Notes: generated by a model from the letters alone, not told the origin. A DNA stretch of 64,000 nucleotides from Oscillatoria acuminata PCC 6304 (GCF_000317105.1 NC_019693.1:2728001-2792000), one strand, 5' to 3'; shown: positions 19,880 to 28,630, numbered from the stretch's first letter. Translations and numbers: made by a program.

Positions 19880-20962
19880 ATGAAAAAGTCCATGCGCTGG
19901 GATCGTTTTTTTACGAGGGGAACACCAGTTATCGCCTTGCCGAATTGGAATGAGCCTCGGCTTTTTGTCCCGGCTAAAAATTTTTGGCAGCGATGGAAAG
20001 GAAGCTCTTTGTGTCCTCCACCTTCCCCTAAACCCGATGCCATTGCCTTACCCCCAAAGTTGGGGCGACTCTTGTATCGAATTCAGGTGGCTTTAGGGCA
20101 GTCTCCAATGCAAATTGCCTGTCGAAAAAAGTCGGGATCAATCGATATTAAGGGGTTTGTCCGGGAGATTTTTCCCGAATTTAGTTGGGCCGTGTTTTCC
20201 GTGGGTGTTCCGGGGAAAGCGCAGAAAATTACCGCCCAACTCTGGAACGATCACAATCAAGTGATTGGCTATCTGAAATACTCGCGTAAACCCATCGCCT
20301 GCGATCGCATCGCCCGGGAATACGCCGTTCTTTCTCAATTGGATGTCCAACCCAAACCCTTAAAATTTGGCCCGTTGAGTAAGGGGACCGCCCTTTTAAT
20401 CGAACCGATTCCGGGAAAACATATCTCTGGTGGAACGCTTCCCCCGGAACCCGAAATTCTCACGCTTGTGGATCAGTATGCGATCGCCAAACCTGTTCCC
20501 CTGAATGAGCATCCTTGGGTTCAATCCTTCCAACAAACTGCCGACCCCTTCGCCGTCAAGTGGTTAGATGCATTGGGCAATCGCCCCTGGCCGATTGTCG
20601 CATTACATGGGGATTTTTCCCCCTGGAACCTGTTGCGATCGCCCGATGGCAAAATTTATGCCATTGACTGGGAATATGGTCTGGCAGAAGGGTTTCCCTA
20701 CCTCGATCTGGCGTATTACATCCTGCAAGTCGCCTATTGGTACTTAGAATGGTCTCCCACTCAAACTTTTGAGTATGCGGTGGAGTTTCTCTCTAGCCGT
20801 TCTGGACTAAACCTCACATTAGCGGAGGCAAAGGCGATCGTGCGATTGAGTGCCTATCAGGGCTATCAATTTATGCTCGAAGATGGACATTCTCTCGAAG
20901 AAAAACCTCAACATTGGCGCTCTAAGGTATGGGAACATGAACTTTGCAACCTTTCAAACTAA
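19880..20962 (+). CDS. APH-family (kinase-like fold) phosphotransferase
   Basis: A 360-residue protein with a C-terminal aminoglycoside/choline-kinase-type domain (about 150-330). The catalytic Brenner loop is ALHGDFSPWNLL (His, Asp, Asn present), and the metal-binding aspartate is in YAIDWEYG. The first 80 residues are proline-rich and unlike the family. In this setting it more likely phosphorylates a sugar or small molecule for the polysaccharide than confers antibiotic resistance; that is inference from position. Good ribosome-binding site AGAAAGGAAG before the ATG. Its end overlaps the flippase start by 26 nt. Confidence 0.78.
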   Translation: MKKSMRWDRFFTRGTPVIALPNWNEPRLFVPAKNFWQRWKGSSLCPPPSPKPDAIALPPKLGRLLYRIQVALGQSPMQIACRKKSGSIDIKGFVREIFPEFSWAVFSVGVPGKAQKITAQLWNDHNQVIGYLKYSRKPIACDRIAREYAVLSQLDVQPKPLKFGPLSKGTALLIEPIPGKHISGGTLPPEPEILTLVDQYAIAKPVPLNEHPWVQSFQQTADPFAVKWLDALGNRPWPIVALHGDFSPWNLLRSPDGKIYAIDWEYGLAEGFPYLDLAYYILQVAYWYLEWSPTQTFEYAVEFLSSRSGLNLTLAEAKAIVRLSAYQGYQFMLEDGHSLEEKPQHWRSKVWEHELCNLSN

Positions 20963-22199
20963 AGTTAAAAAGAAGCTCAATAACAAATTTGTTCAGAATA
21001 TTGGCTGGCTGACTGGGGCAGAATTTGCCATTCGTGTTGTGCGCTTAATGACCACCGTGGTCTTAGCCCGGTTTTTAACCCAATACGATTATGGGTTGGC
21101 AGCCATTGTCTTAACCACTTATGAATTTACCCATGTCTTTACCGACATTGGCATCGGTGCCAAACTGATTCAAGCCGAGCCCGAAGAACTCGAAGACTTA
21201 TGCCGAAATGCCTATTGGTTAAGTTGGGTTCTTTATAGTGGCTTATTCATCGCTCAGGCCATTGTCGCCTTTCCTATTGCCTGGTTTTATAGCGATACCA
21301 ATCTGATTTTCCCCATCGCCGTTTTAGGCGGGGTCTTTTTAATCACGCCATTAGGCGTCGTCCAAGCGATCTTACTCCGTCGAGAAAATCGCTTAGAAAT
21401 TCAAGCCCTCAATCATACCGCTGTCCAGGGAACCAGTAACTTGTTATCCCTCGTTTTTGCGGTATTAGGGTGGGGAATTTGGGCCATTGTCATTCCGAAA
21501 ATCATGGTAACGCCCTTGTGGGCTTATATCTACCTCCGGAACCATTCCTGGCGTCCGAAAGGGGGATTTCGGAGCGATAAATGGAAAGAGATTTTTGGAT
21601 TTGGCAAAAATGTCTTGGGCATTGAACTGTTAAAGACCCTGAGAACTAATCTGGATTATCTCCTCGTGGGTCGCTTTTTAGGGATTACCGAGTTAGGAAT
21701 CTACTTCTTTGCCTTTAATGCTGGATTGGGAATTAGCCTGAGCATCATTAAATCCATTAACGCTGCCCTATTACCGCATTTATGTGCACTGCGACAAGAC
21801 TGGGCCAAAATGAAACAGCAGTTCTATAAGAGCTTAAAGGTCATTGGGGCATTAATCATTCCCTTAGCACTCTTACAATCGACAATGGCCCCGTTTTATG
21901 TGCCGATTGTGTTTGGAGAAAAATGGATTGAAGCGATTCCGGTTTTAATGATTATCTGTATCTCGGCTATTCCTCGCCCCTTTGGTGATGCTGCCTCTCA
22001 ATTAATGGTGGCAATTGGCCGACCGGATATCGATTTTAAGTGGAATATTATCTTTACCACAATCTTTACCATCAGCCTGTTTATCGGCATCCAATGGCAA
22101 GTGGTGGGGTTAGCATTAACCGTCTTGCTGGTTCATATGCTCGCCTTACCTGCCTATACGATTTGGGCGAGTCGGTATGCATTTAACCGCAATCGCTAA
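20937..22199 (+). CDS. Wzx-like oligosaccharide flippase
   Basis: Polysaccharide transporter of the MATE/MVF superfamily with about 420 residues and twelve predicted membrane segments, the expected number. The N-terminal AEFAIRVVRLMTTVVLARFL helix followed by LTQYDYGLAAIV is the standard start of the polysaccharide synthesis family. It should flip lipid-linked repeat units to the periplasm for the Wzy protein. Start chosen at ATG 20937; a longer frame runs upstream inside the kinase gene but has no initiation signal. Completes a Wzx/Wzy/Wzz set with the upstream genes. Confidence 0.85.
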   Translation: MNFATFQTKVKKKLNNKFVQNIGWLTGAEFAIRVVRLMTTVVLARFLTQYDYGLAAIVLTTYEFTHVFTDIGIGAKLIQAEPEELEDLCRNAYWLSWVLYSGLFIAQAIVAFPIAWFYSDTNLIFPIAVLGGVFLITPLGVVQAILLRRENRLEIQALNHTAVQGTSNLLSLVFAVLGWGIWAIVIPKIMVTPLWAYIYLRNHSWRPKGGFRSDKWKEIFGFGKNVLGIELLKTLRTNLDYLLVGRFLGITELGIYFFAFNAGLGISLSIIKSINAALLPHLCALRQDWAKMKQQFYKSLKVIGALIIPLALLQSTMAPFYVPIVFGEKWIEAIPVLMIICISAIPRPFGDAASQLMVAIGRPDIDFKWNIIFTTIFTISLFIGIQWQVVGLALTVLLVHMLALPAYTIWASRYAFNRNR

Positions 22200-22208
22200 T
22201 CATTCTCT

Positions 22209-22233
22209 GGGGAAACTTTTATCAAAGTTTCTC
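22209..22233 (+). terminator. Hairpin after the flippase gene
   Basis: GGGGAAACTTT pairs with AAAGTTTCTCC across TATC with one mismatch. It lies 10 nt after the flippase stop codon and probably ends, or attenuates, the transcript that begins at the co-polymerase gene. No T-run follows. Confidence 0.5.
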
Positions 22234-22298
22234 CTCCGCAGCCGCCCTTTGTTGGATCCCATTTAAAGAGTCCATTAGTAAATTACCCGGTGAAATCT

Positions 22299-23318
22299 AT
22301 GAAATTCATTTCGGTCATCGTTCCCGTTTACAACCTAGAACAGTATATCGTTGACACCATCGAATCTGTGTTGGCCCAAACTTATCAAAATTTTGAACTG
22401 ATTGTGATTGATGATGGTTCGACGGACCGCACTGCTGAAATTTGTGAATCATTTAACGAACCCAAGTTAAAATTAATTCGTCAGGAAAATAAAGGGGCAA
22501 ATGCTGCCAGAAATGCGGGAATTCGTGCAGCTAACGGGGACTACATCGCTTTTCTTGATGGGGATGACCTCTGGTTACCTGAAAAACTAGCCAAGCATAT
22601 TGAGCATTTAGAACAGTCTCCAGAAATTGGCATTAGTTATAGTCAGTCCGCTTTTATTGATGAAGCAGGAGAGCCAATGGGACTCTATCAAATGCCTAAA
22701 CTCACGGATATTACTATTCGAGATGTCCTCTGTCGCAATCCCATTAGTAATGGCTCCTGTGCCGTCCTTCGCAAAGAAGTGTTTGAAGGCATTAAATTCC
22801 AAGATAACCTCTATGGAACTCAGCAAGATTTCTACTGGGATGAGCGATTACAAGGCTCCCAAGACCTTGATTGTTGGTTTAGAATTGCCCTGCAAACCGA
22901 TTGGAAAATGGAAGGTATTCCGGAAATTTTAACCCTATATCGGGTGAATTCTCACGGACTGTCTGCCAAACTCTTAAAAAAACAAGAGTCTTGGGAACAG
23001 GTCATCGAAAAAACTCGGGAGTATGCGCCGGATGAGGTGGCCCAATGGGAAAATCCCGCTCGTGCTTATCACTTGCGATATCTGGCGCGTCGGGCGGTGA
23101 CGTTACGCGATGGAAAGACTGCCCTAAAATTGGCTTGGAATGCGATCGCCACTCACCCGAAAATGGTGCTAGAAGAACCGAAACGCACGGGAGTCACCCT
23201 AGCGGCTGCCACGGTCCTTTCCGTGCTGCCTCAGCCCGTTTATCAACAACTGGAAGACCTGGGAATGAAACTAGCAGCACGCTTTCAAAAACGTTCAGTT
23301 TTCCAATATAAAACTTAA
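22299..23318 (+). CDS. GT2-family glycosyltransferase, tandem copy 1
   Basis: GT-A fold transferase of about 339 residues. It starts with SVIVPVYNLEQYI, then the nucleotide-binding VIDDGSTDRT and the DXD-like FLDGDDLW motif. The acceptor loop around W and ED equivalents reads QGSQDLDCWFRIAL. It is closely related to the next gene over its whole length, including the shared LTDI, GSCAV/GSTPV and YRVN segments, so the two are tandem duplicates. GTG at 22290 is an alternative start three codons upstream. Probably transfers a sugar to the repeat unit. Confidence 0.88.
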   Translation: MKFISVIVPVYNLEQYIVDTIESVLAQTYQNFELIVIDDGSTDRTAEICESFNEPKLKLIRQENKGANAARNAGIRAANGDYIAFLDGDDLWLPEKLAKHIEHLEQSPEIGISYSQSAFIDEAGEPMGLYQMPKLTDITIRDVLCRNPISNGSCAVLRKEVFEGIKFQDNLYGTQQDFYWDERLQGSQDLDCWFRIALQTDWKMEGIPEILTLYRVNSHGLSAKLLKKQESWEQVIEKTREYAPDEVAQWENPARAYHLRYLARRAVTLRDGKTALKLAWNAIATHPKMVLEEPKRTGVTLAAATVLSVLPQPVYQQLEDLGMKLAARFQKRSVFQYKT

Positions 23319-23342
23319 GCCCGATTTTGCGCTTCATTTTCT

Positions 23343-23400
23343 GAGATTGCTTCCCTAAATTGAGGGAAACAATCTCTCTCGACCCCGGTCTGATTTTTTA
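23343..23400 (+). terminator. Terminator between the GT2 genes
   Basis: GAGATTG-C-TTCCCT (23343-23356) pairs with AGGGAA-A-CAATCTC (23363-23376), a long stem with one mismatch, followed after about 15 nt by TTTTTT. It separates the two GT2 genes, so the second likely has its own promoter. Confidence 0.7.
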
Positions 23401-23532
23401 AATTACTTTGTCAATCTCATCAGTCATTATGAAGCGAGTTTTGGTCAGGGTTCCGGTTTATAATGTTTAAGCCTATAGGGCTGAACTCATTCATTTTCAT
23501 TTATTCATTTTTTACAGAAGGAGATTAAACCG

Positions 23533-24594
23533 ATGAAACTTGTTTCTGTGATTGTTCCCGTTTACAATGTCGAGCGATATATTGCCGAAACCATTCGCTC
23601 AGTTTTGGCTCAAACTTATTCCCATTTTGAACTGTTAATTGTGGATGATGGCTCACCGGACAGGAGTATAGAAATTTGTGAGCAGCAGTTCGATGACCCC
23701 CGCATTAAAATTATTCGCCAAGCCAATCGAGGATTAGCTGGAGCAAGAAATACGGGAATTCGTCACGCTCAAGGCGAATATTTAGCCTTTTTAGATAGCG
23801 ATGATTTGTGGGAGGCGGATAAACTCGCAAAACATATTGAACATCTCGACTCAGCCTTGGAGGTGGGAATTAGTTTCAGTCGTTCGGCTTTAATTGACGA
23901 ATCGGGGAATCCCACCGGCACTTATTTGATGCCCCAATTAACGGATATTGATGTGCCTTGTTTGTTGCGGGGCAGTCCTTTAGGAAATGGCTCAACTCCG
24001 GTGATTCGACGGGAGGTATTTGACGCCATTGAGTTTGAAGCGAACCGCTATGGAACCGTGGAAACGTTTTACTTTGATGAAGAATTTCGGCAGTCGGAAG
24101 ATATTGAATGTTGGTTAAGAATGGCGTTAACCACCGACTGGAAATTTGAAGGAATTCCCGAAGCGCTCACCTTATACCGGGTAAATACGGGAGGTCTTTC
24201 GGCGAACTATCTTAAGCAGATGGAAAGTTGGGAACAGGTGTTAGAAAAAACCCGGTCTTACGCGCCCGAAGCGATCGCCCAATGGTGGGATCTGGCGATC
24301 GCCTACGAACTGCGATATTTGGCCCGCAGTGCCATTCGCGTCAAAAATGGCAAAGTTGCGGTGGAGTTAATTAATCGCGCCTTATTCACCTACTGGCGCA
24401 TCCTCCTAGAAGAACCCCGACGCACCCTGTTAACCCTAATCGCGGCTTATGTTCTGCGGTTGTTACCCGCTTCGGTTTATACTTGGATTGAGAATCGCGG
24501 CAACCAGTTGAATGGTTCTACCCAACAACAGCAAATTCAACGCGATCGCCATCCCGAAACTCCAACATCCAACGTGGGACTAGGGGTGCGCTAA
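23533..24594 (+). CDS. GT2-family glycosyltransferase, tandem copy 2
   Basis: Paralogue of the preceding gene, 353 residues. GT-A motifs VIVPVYNVERYI, IVDDGSPDRS and FLDSDDLW are intact, and the acceptor-side QSEDIECWLRMAL matches copy 1. The C-terminal 25 residues are polar and differ from copy 1 (contains STQQQQIQRD), so specificity has probably diverged. A very strong ribosome-binding site (AGAAGGAG) precedes the ATG. The stop codon lies 30 bp from the left end of MITE copy B. Confidence 0.88.
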   Translation: MKLVSVIVPVYNVERYIAETIRSVLAQTYSHFELLIVDDGSPDRSIEICEQQFDDPRIKIIRQANRGLAGARNTGIRHAQGEYLAFLDSDDLWEADKLAKHIEHLDSALEVGISFSRSALIDESGNPTGTYLMPQLTDIDVPCLLRGSPLGNGSTPVIRREVFDAIEFEANRYGTVETFYFDEEFRQSEDIECWLRMALTTDWKFEGIPEALTLYRVNTGGLSANYLKQMESWEQVLEKTRSYAPEAIAQWWDLAIAYELRYLARSAIRVKNGKVAVELINRALFTYWRILLEEPRRTLLTLIAAYVLRLLPASVYTWIENRGNQLNGSTQQQQIQRDRHPETPTSNVGLGVR

Positions 24595-24623
24595 TCCGAA
24601 ATCCGGTTCTGCGAGGTTTGTTA

Positions 24624-24794
24624 GGGAACTCCAAAAAATAAAATCTCCAAAACGTTCGTTCGTAGTGAGGGATCAACGGAGTAGCCCGTTCAATGTAGGG
24701 GCGCAATGCGCAGGCCCTTGGGGCCTGCGCATTTACTCCGACAGATACCTTCTTTCAGTTGAACGTTTGGATGATTTATATTTTGCAATCCCCT
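24624..24794 (-). mobile_element. MITE family 1, copy B (171 bp, inverted)
   Basis: Reads GGGAACTCCAAAAAATAAAA at the left and TATTTTGCAATCCCCT at the right, so it is inverted relative to copies A and C. Flanked by TA on both sides (24622-24623, 24795-24796), as expected for an element of the IS630/Tc1-mariner type. The palindromic core has lost its right arm. The right flank TA is followed directly by the ATG of the hydrolase gene. Confidence 0.8.
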
Positions 24795-24796
24795 TA

Positions 24797-25774
24797 ATGA
24801 GTGTAATCTCTCGACATTCTTCCTTGGCTGCCATAGGCGCTGCATTCCTCACCCTCTGTCGTAGCTTTCCAGTAGCTGCCATGACTCCAGAACCGATGTT
24901 TGATACCATTACCCACTTTGAAACCACCATTCCCAGAACCAATGGCGAAAACGACCCCGCCGATATCTATTATCCTGTGGTCTCGCAAGAGGTTTCTCTA
25001 CCCTTGGCGCTGTTACTCCCCGGAGCACTCGTGGATAAGGCCGACTATTCCAACTTTGCCCAAACCGTTGCCAGTTATGGGTTTGTGGTATTGGTTCCCA
25101 ATCGAGTTCGGACCTTAGTGAACCCCGTCTCGGGACGAGAATTTTCTGGGTTGGCGGCTGAGGTGGCCCAGGTGAATGAAGTGCTGGCCTATTTTGAAGC
25201 CGAACAGTCTAATCTCACTTCACCCCTTGCAGGTCGGGTTGATTTGTCTTCGGTGGGCTTACTCGGACATTCCTGGGGTGGCGCGGTTGGACTTGCGGCC
25301 CTTCAGAATATTTGCCTTCCCTTGCTGTGCACCGACTCATTTGAGAGGCCCGAGGCGCTGAAAGCTGGAATATTTTATGGAACAACGTTCCGGGACCCGA
25401 TCCAGGAAGAAGTCGTGCTCTTGCCGATTGCCAATCAGGGGATTCCGGTGGGACTGATTGCCGGCGATCGCGATGGAGTGATTCAGGGGGGAATGGATTC
25501 GGTCGTTGCCACTTACGAGAATATTCAAGACCCCCCCAAAGCCCTGGTTACCGTGCGGGGTGCTAATCACTACGGCATCACGAATGAAGACAGCCCTCGC
25601 GACTCAGTGCTTCCGACCCTAGCCCAAACCGTGGCAACGGAGACAATCGCCCGATGGAGTGCTTTATTTTTGCGTGCTCATTTACTCGCAGATGCGGAAG
25701 CCTTGAATTATATTTATCAGGGCGGAGATCAACTTGACCCCCATGTTGAATTTCAAGGTCAAACTGTGCAGTGA
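24797..25774 (+). CDS. Secreted alpha/beta hydrolase (chlorophyllase/PET-hydrolase-like)
   Basis: 325 residues with a signal peptide: hydrophobic LAAIGAAFLTL core and probable cleavage after FPVAA near residue 28. Nucleophile elbow GLLGHSWGGAVG with S159. Probable acid in AGDRDGV and histidine in GANHYGI complete the triad. Overall shape is that of chlorophyllase/cutinase-like hydrolases; an esterase or deacylase acting on the exported polysaccharide or a lipid is plausible but unproven. The frame is open upstream to 24665, but that part is MITE sequence, so I start at ATG 24797. No ribosome-binding site is visible because the MITE ends 2 bp before the ATG. Confidence 0.8.
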   Translation: MSVISRHSSLAAIGAAFLTLCRSFPVAAMTPEPMFDTITHFETTIPRTNGENDPADIYYPVVSQEVSLPLALLLPGALVDKADYSNFAQTVASYGFVVLVPNRVRTLVNPVSGREFSGLAAEVAQVNEVLAYFEAEQSNLTSPLAGRVDLSSVGLLGHSWGGAVGLAALQNICLPLLCTDSFERPEALKAGIFYGTTFRDPIQEEVVLLPIANQGIPVGLIAGDRDGVIQGGMDSVVATYENIQDPPKALVTVRGANHYGITNEDSPRDSVLPTLAQTVATETIARWSALFLRAHLLADAEALNYIYQGGDQLDPHVEFQGQTVQ

Positions 25775-25814
25775 GGGGGTTTAGTTGCACAAGGGCTGCC
25801 GGTGAGATGAGGGG

Positions 25815-25840
25815 GAGTTGGAGGCGATCGCCTCCAACTC
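25815..25840. terminator. Perfect 26-bp palindrome centred on HIP1
   Basis: GAGTTGGAGGCGA is followed by its exact complement, with GCGATCGC in the centre. It lies between the convergent hydrolase and Wzy-like genes, 41 bp and 7 bp from their stops, and probably serves both as terminator. Confidence 0.65.
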
Positions 25841-25846
25841 AATTCA

Positions 25847-27127
25847 TTACTCTTTTAGCGCTAATCCGATCATCAACAATCCCGGCCAATTGACATAACT
25901 GAGGACATCAACTTCTTGAGTAATCGAAAAGAGCAGTAAAACCAAAAAGACTCTTAATCCAACTCGTGCCGTTTCGCTTTTACTAGCCTTATAAGATAAG
26001 ACGATCAGGGTACAAACCAAAGGGACAATTAGAGCGATAAAACCTACCAATCCTTTTGTGTAAAGGACATTAACCCAGGTTCCACAGCCCGATGTGCCAA
26101 TCGGAAAAAACAGGGTATAGCCAGGGCCACTTGCTTCTGTAAATCCATGTCCCCAGAGGGGAGCATCTGTCCGCCACTTGTACAAAGAGAATTCAGCTAA
26201 CCTAAATCTCAACTTAGAAGAAGAGGCTCTAGCTTGGTTGATTCGATTGATAAAACTCTTAATTGACCCCATCATACTAGCAGCAAAAATACCCGTTACA
26301 GAACTGCCCAAGCCTGCTGTAAAATAGAGGATAGGTTGATCAAAATGGGTTAAAACCCAGGTTGCGACCATCACCAAAGGAAGCGAGACCAGCGCCATGC
26401 GAGAGAGAGAGCCAAAAATCATCGCCACCGCGCCAATTGTCCCAATAATTCGCCACCTTCGGTTAGATTCTTGACGAACTAAAAAAAAGTAGATCATCCC
26501 TAGGAGCGCTAATGTGGGTGCCCAGGGTGCAAACAATGATAGGCGAGGTTGACCACTTTCTCCATCAAAAAAGTAGAACAGCACGCTATAAAAATCCGCA
26601 GAACCGCCCCCAATTCGATGGAAGGGAGAACCGTAAATTGGCCCTTGGGGTACACGAGCCAGATAGGCAAGATAACAGATTACGATAAAGAATAAACTTT
26701 GCAAGGATACAATACAGACCCCTCGGTAAAGCAATTTGGGTCGGATCTTTAAGCAAGCAACTAGGGGAAAAATGGCCCAGAGTCCCCACTCTCTGCCCCA
26801 TTTGACTAAAGATCGAATCAGCCGACCTAGCCCCAAGCTAAAATCGATATGAGAAAAAATTAAAGCAATGACCATCAGGGGAATAAAAATCAGCCAAATC
26901 CAGGCGATGATAGGAATTTTAATTTGTTCTTTTTCTGGGGTATCAGCGTTTTGGTTCCAGAGCTTTTTAATCAAATAGAGGAAAAGAACCCAAGCCATCA
27001 CCGGAAAAGCAATAGGCTGCGCCCCCAATAAATACATGACATAGGTACTCAGAAGGCCATACCAGACTAGCTTTTCCTCAAAATTTTCAGGTTTGATAAT
27101 GTCCGAAGGACTGATGAATTTTTGCAT
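25847..27127 (-). CDS. Wzy / O-antigen-ligase-like membrane protein, paralogue 2
   Basis: Polytopic protein of about 426 residues and a clear paralogue of the 17544-18842 product. Shared features are the KPENFEEKLVWY start, the HIDFSLGLGRLIRS segment and the periplasmic loop with KWRTDAPLWGHGF. About ten membrane segments. Start taken at ATG 27127; a GTG six codons upstream (27145) is possible. Together the two paralogues flank the glycosyltransferase/flippase block in opposite orientations. One may polymerise and the other ligate, or they may act on two glycans. Confidence 0.8.
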   Translation of the reverse strand: MQKFISPSDIIKPENFEEKLVWYGLLSTYVMYLLGAQPIAFPVMAWVLFLYLIKKLWNQNADTPEKEQIKIPIIAWIWLIFIPLMVIALIFSHIDFSLGLGRLIRSLVKWGREWGLWAIFPLVACLKIRPKLLYRGVCIVSLQSLFFIVICYLAYLARVPQGPIYGSPFHRIGGGSADFYSVLFYFFDGESGQPRLSLFAPWAPTLALLGMIYFFLVRQESNRRWRIIGTIGAVAMIFGSLSRMALVSLPLVMVATWVLTHFDQPILYFTAGLGSSVTGIFAASMMGSIKSFINRINQARASSSKLRFRLAEFSLYKWRTDAPLWGHGFTEASGPGYTLFFPIGTSGCGTWVNVLYTKGLVGFIALIVPLVCTLIVLSYKASKSETARVGLRVFLVLLLFSITQEVDVLSYVNWPGLLMIGLALKE

Positions 27128-27264
27128 GATAAATCTAAGATGCACATTCTTGTTTAAAAGGGGTTAATTAGTCATAGAAACTCTAGCTTTATCTGCTAGA
27201 GGGGGGGAACCAACGAGGCAGCTTATACCTCGGTCATACCGGAATAAGCTAGGGGTTTTTGTAG

Positions 27265-27388
27265 TAGCCCTGTCAAGGTGTGTAGATTGTAGGGGCGTAT
27301 TGCATACGCCCTCCGGAGGGCGTATGCAATACGCCCCTACAAGAAACCATGATTTTTCGTCATTAAATTTATCACCTTGACAGGGCTA
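27265..27388. mobile_element. Palindrome-core element with 16-bp terminal inverted repeats
   Basis: TAGCCCTGTCAAGGTG (27265-27280) and CACCTTGACAGGGCTA (27373-27388) are exact terminal inverted repeats. Inside is a perfect 56-bp palindrome (27287-27342), TTGTAGGGGCGTATTGC and so on. The flanks carry a near-identical direct repeat, CTAGGGGTTTTTGTAG (27249-27264) and CTAGGGTTTTTGTAG (27386-27400), possibly a target duplication. Non-coding. Ends are unrelated to MITE family 1. Confidence 0.75.
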
Positions 27389-27460
27389 GGGTTTTTGTAG
27401 CCTCGCCCTTGAAGTTTTAGGGTGTAAAAAGTTCATAAAACAGCATTTATTCTCAAGAAG

Positions 27461-27530
27461 AACCCTGCAAAAACACAGGGTTTTTGCTTAAAGTTAGGGG
27501 CTTACTGGCTGTTTTTAAAGCCAATAAGCC
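27461..27530 (-). terminator. Two hairpins downstream of the GH5 gene
   Basis: AACCCTG/CAGGGTT (27461-27467, 27476-27482) and GGCTTACTGGCT/AGCCAATAAGCC (27499-27510, 27519-27530, one mismatch). On the minus strand both lie downstream of the GH5 gene at 27617-28630 and upstream of the Wzy-like gene, so those two genes are probably separate transcripts. Confidence 0.55.
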
Positions 27531-27616
27531 ATCTTGAATTAGGAGCTTCTAACGGTCTATCAAGAAGGGTTGTAAAAAATTAAGTCACCTTTGCTTCTCA
27601 AAAAGTGTACTAACCT

Positions 27617-28630
27617 TTACCCTCTTTTTTCGGCGAGATAATCTTTTACAAAACCCCCCATATTGTTTTCCCCAACTAGCAAATTCCAGTCTGAATCAAA
27701 CATTTCCGGCTTCCAAGAATAATCGGCCACCCAACAGGTCCAACTTAACTGATGGTCTTCTAACTTCTTCTTGATTGCCCTGCCATAAGTTGAAATCGTT
27801 CCACTGGTGGTTTTACTAGAACCCTTTCTAAACCCCCATTCCGTCACAAAAATCGGAATTTTATCCGCCGAGTTAAACATCCACCGATCCCAATGATGTT
27901 CTTTGAGTCCAGGATATACATGAGCAACATAAACGAGATTCTCCCCCTCAATCGGGTTATCTGGAGTATCAAATAAATGCTGAGAATAGTGAGGTGCTCC
28001 CACTAGAATGATGTTTTTAGGCGCATAACTGCGAATCAGATCAACCCAAGGTTGAGTAATACTTTTCCACTCGGCCCAACTCATATCGGTCTTATTTTCA
28101 TTAAAGACCTCAAACATAATGTTTGGATAATCTTTATATTTGACAGCGATATCCGACCAGAAAGCCCGAGTTTCTCGATCTACGTCCCTGGGATCATCGA
28201 CATAGTGCCAATCGATAATACAGTAAATATTTTTTTCGACGCATTTTTCCACGGCAGGTCTGATATATCGCTGATCGTATCGCTGGGGATCGTTATTGTA
28301 TCCATGTTCCCATATCGGATAGACGGGGAGTCGGATTACAGTCGAGTACCAGCCATTTTCCCCGTCGGTTAGCATCTCGATTAATTCCGTTGCCCACTTT
28401 CCCTCGCCGTCCCGATAGTCATTCAGGGCTAGATCCGGAAGTGATACCCCTCGCAAAACGACTTTATGACCATTTGGGTCCTTGATATCTATCCCTTCCA
28501 CGTGCAGCCAAGGAGTGCCTTCAACGGCTTCAACGGTAGAATGAACCCATGAAAATAATCCCGTGATCAACAAAATAGAGCAAAAGAAAATCGTTAGAAA
28601 AAATTTACGTTTTGAACGGCTTACAAGCAT
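27617..28630 (-). CDS. Secreted GH5 glycoside hydrolase (cellulase family) A
   Basis: 337 residues with an N-terminal signal segment (basic RSKRK, then FFLTIFFCSILLITGLFSW). The mature part is a GH5 TIM barrel starting LHVEGIDIKDPNGHKVVLRG. Catalytic acid/base is E178 in MFEVFNENKT, where the usual NEP is NEN. The nucleophile is E264 in IFVTEWGF. IIDWHYVDDP supplies the conserved substrate-site histidine. Expected to hydrolyse a beta-1,4-glucan or mannan outside the cytoplasm. It is divergent from a second GH5 gene, with 1.5 kb between them. The specificity is unknown. Confidence 0.88.
   Translation of the reverse strand: MLVSRSKRKFFLTIFFCSILLITGLFSWVHSTVEAVEGTPWLHVEGIDIKDPNGHKVVLRGVSLPDLALNDYRDGEGKWATELIEMLTDGENGWYSTVIRLPVYPIWEHGYNNDPQRYDQRYIRPAVEKCVEKNIYCIIDWHYVDDPRDVDRETRAFWSDIAVKYKDYPNIMFEVFNENKTDMSWAEWKSITQPWVDLIRSYAPKNIILVGAPHYSQHLFDTPDNPIEGENLVYVAHVYPGLKEHHWDRWMFNSADKIPIFVTEWGFRKGSSKTTSGTISTYGRAIKKKLEDHQLSWTCWVADYSWKPEMFDSDWNLLVGENNMGGFVKDYLAEKRG

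Noticed and set aside
19880-20962. Antibiotic-resistance aminoglycoside phosphotransferase
   Set aside because: The fold matches, but the gene is embedded in a polysaccharide operon and the N-terminal part differs from resistance enzymes.
24665-24796. N-terminal extension of the alpha/beta hydrolase frame
   Set aside because: This part is MITE copy B sequence; the same peptide string is found beside MITE copy C, and the signal peptide begins at ATG 24797.
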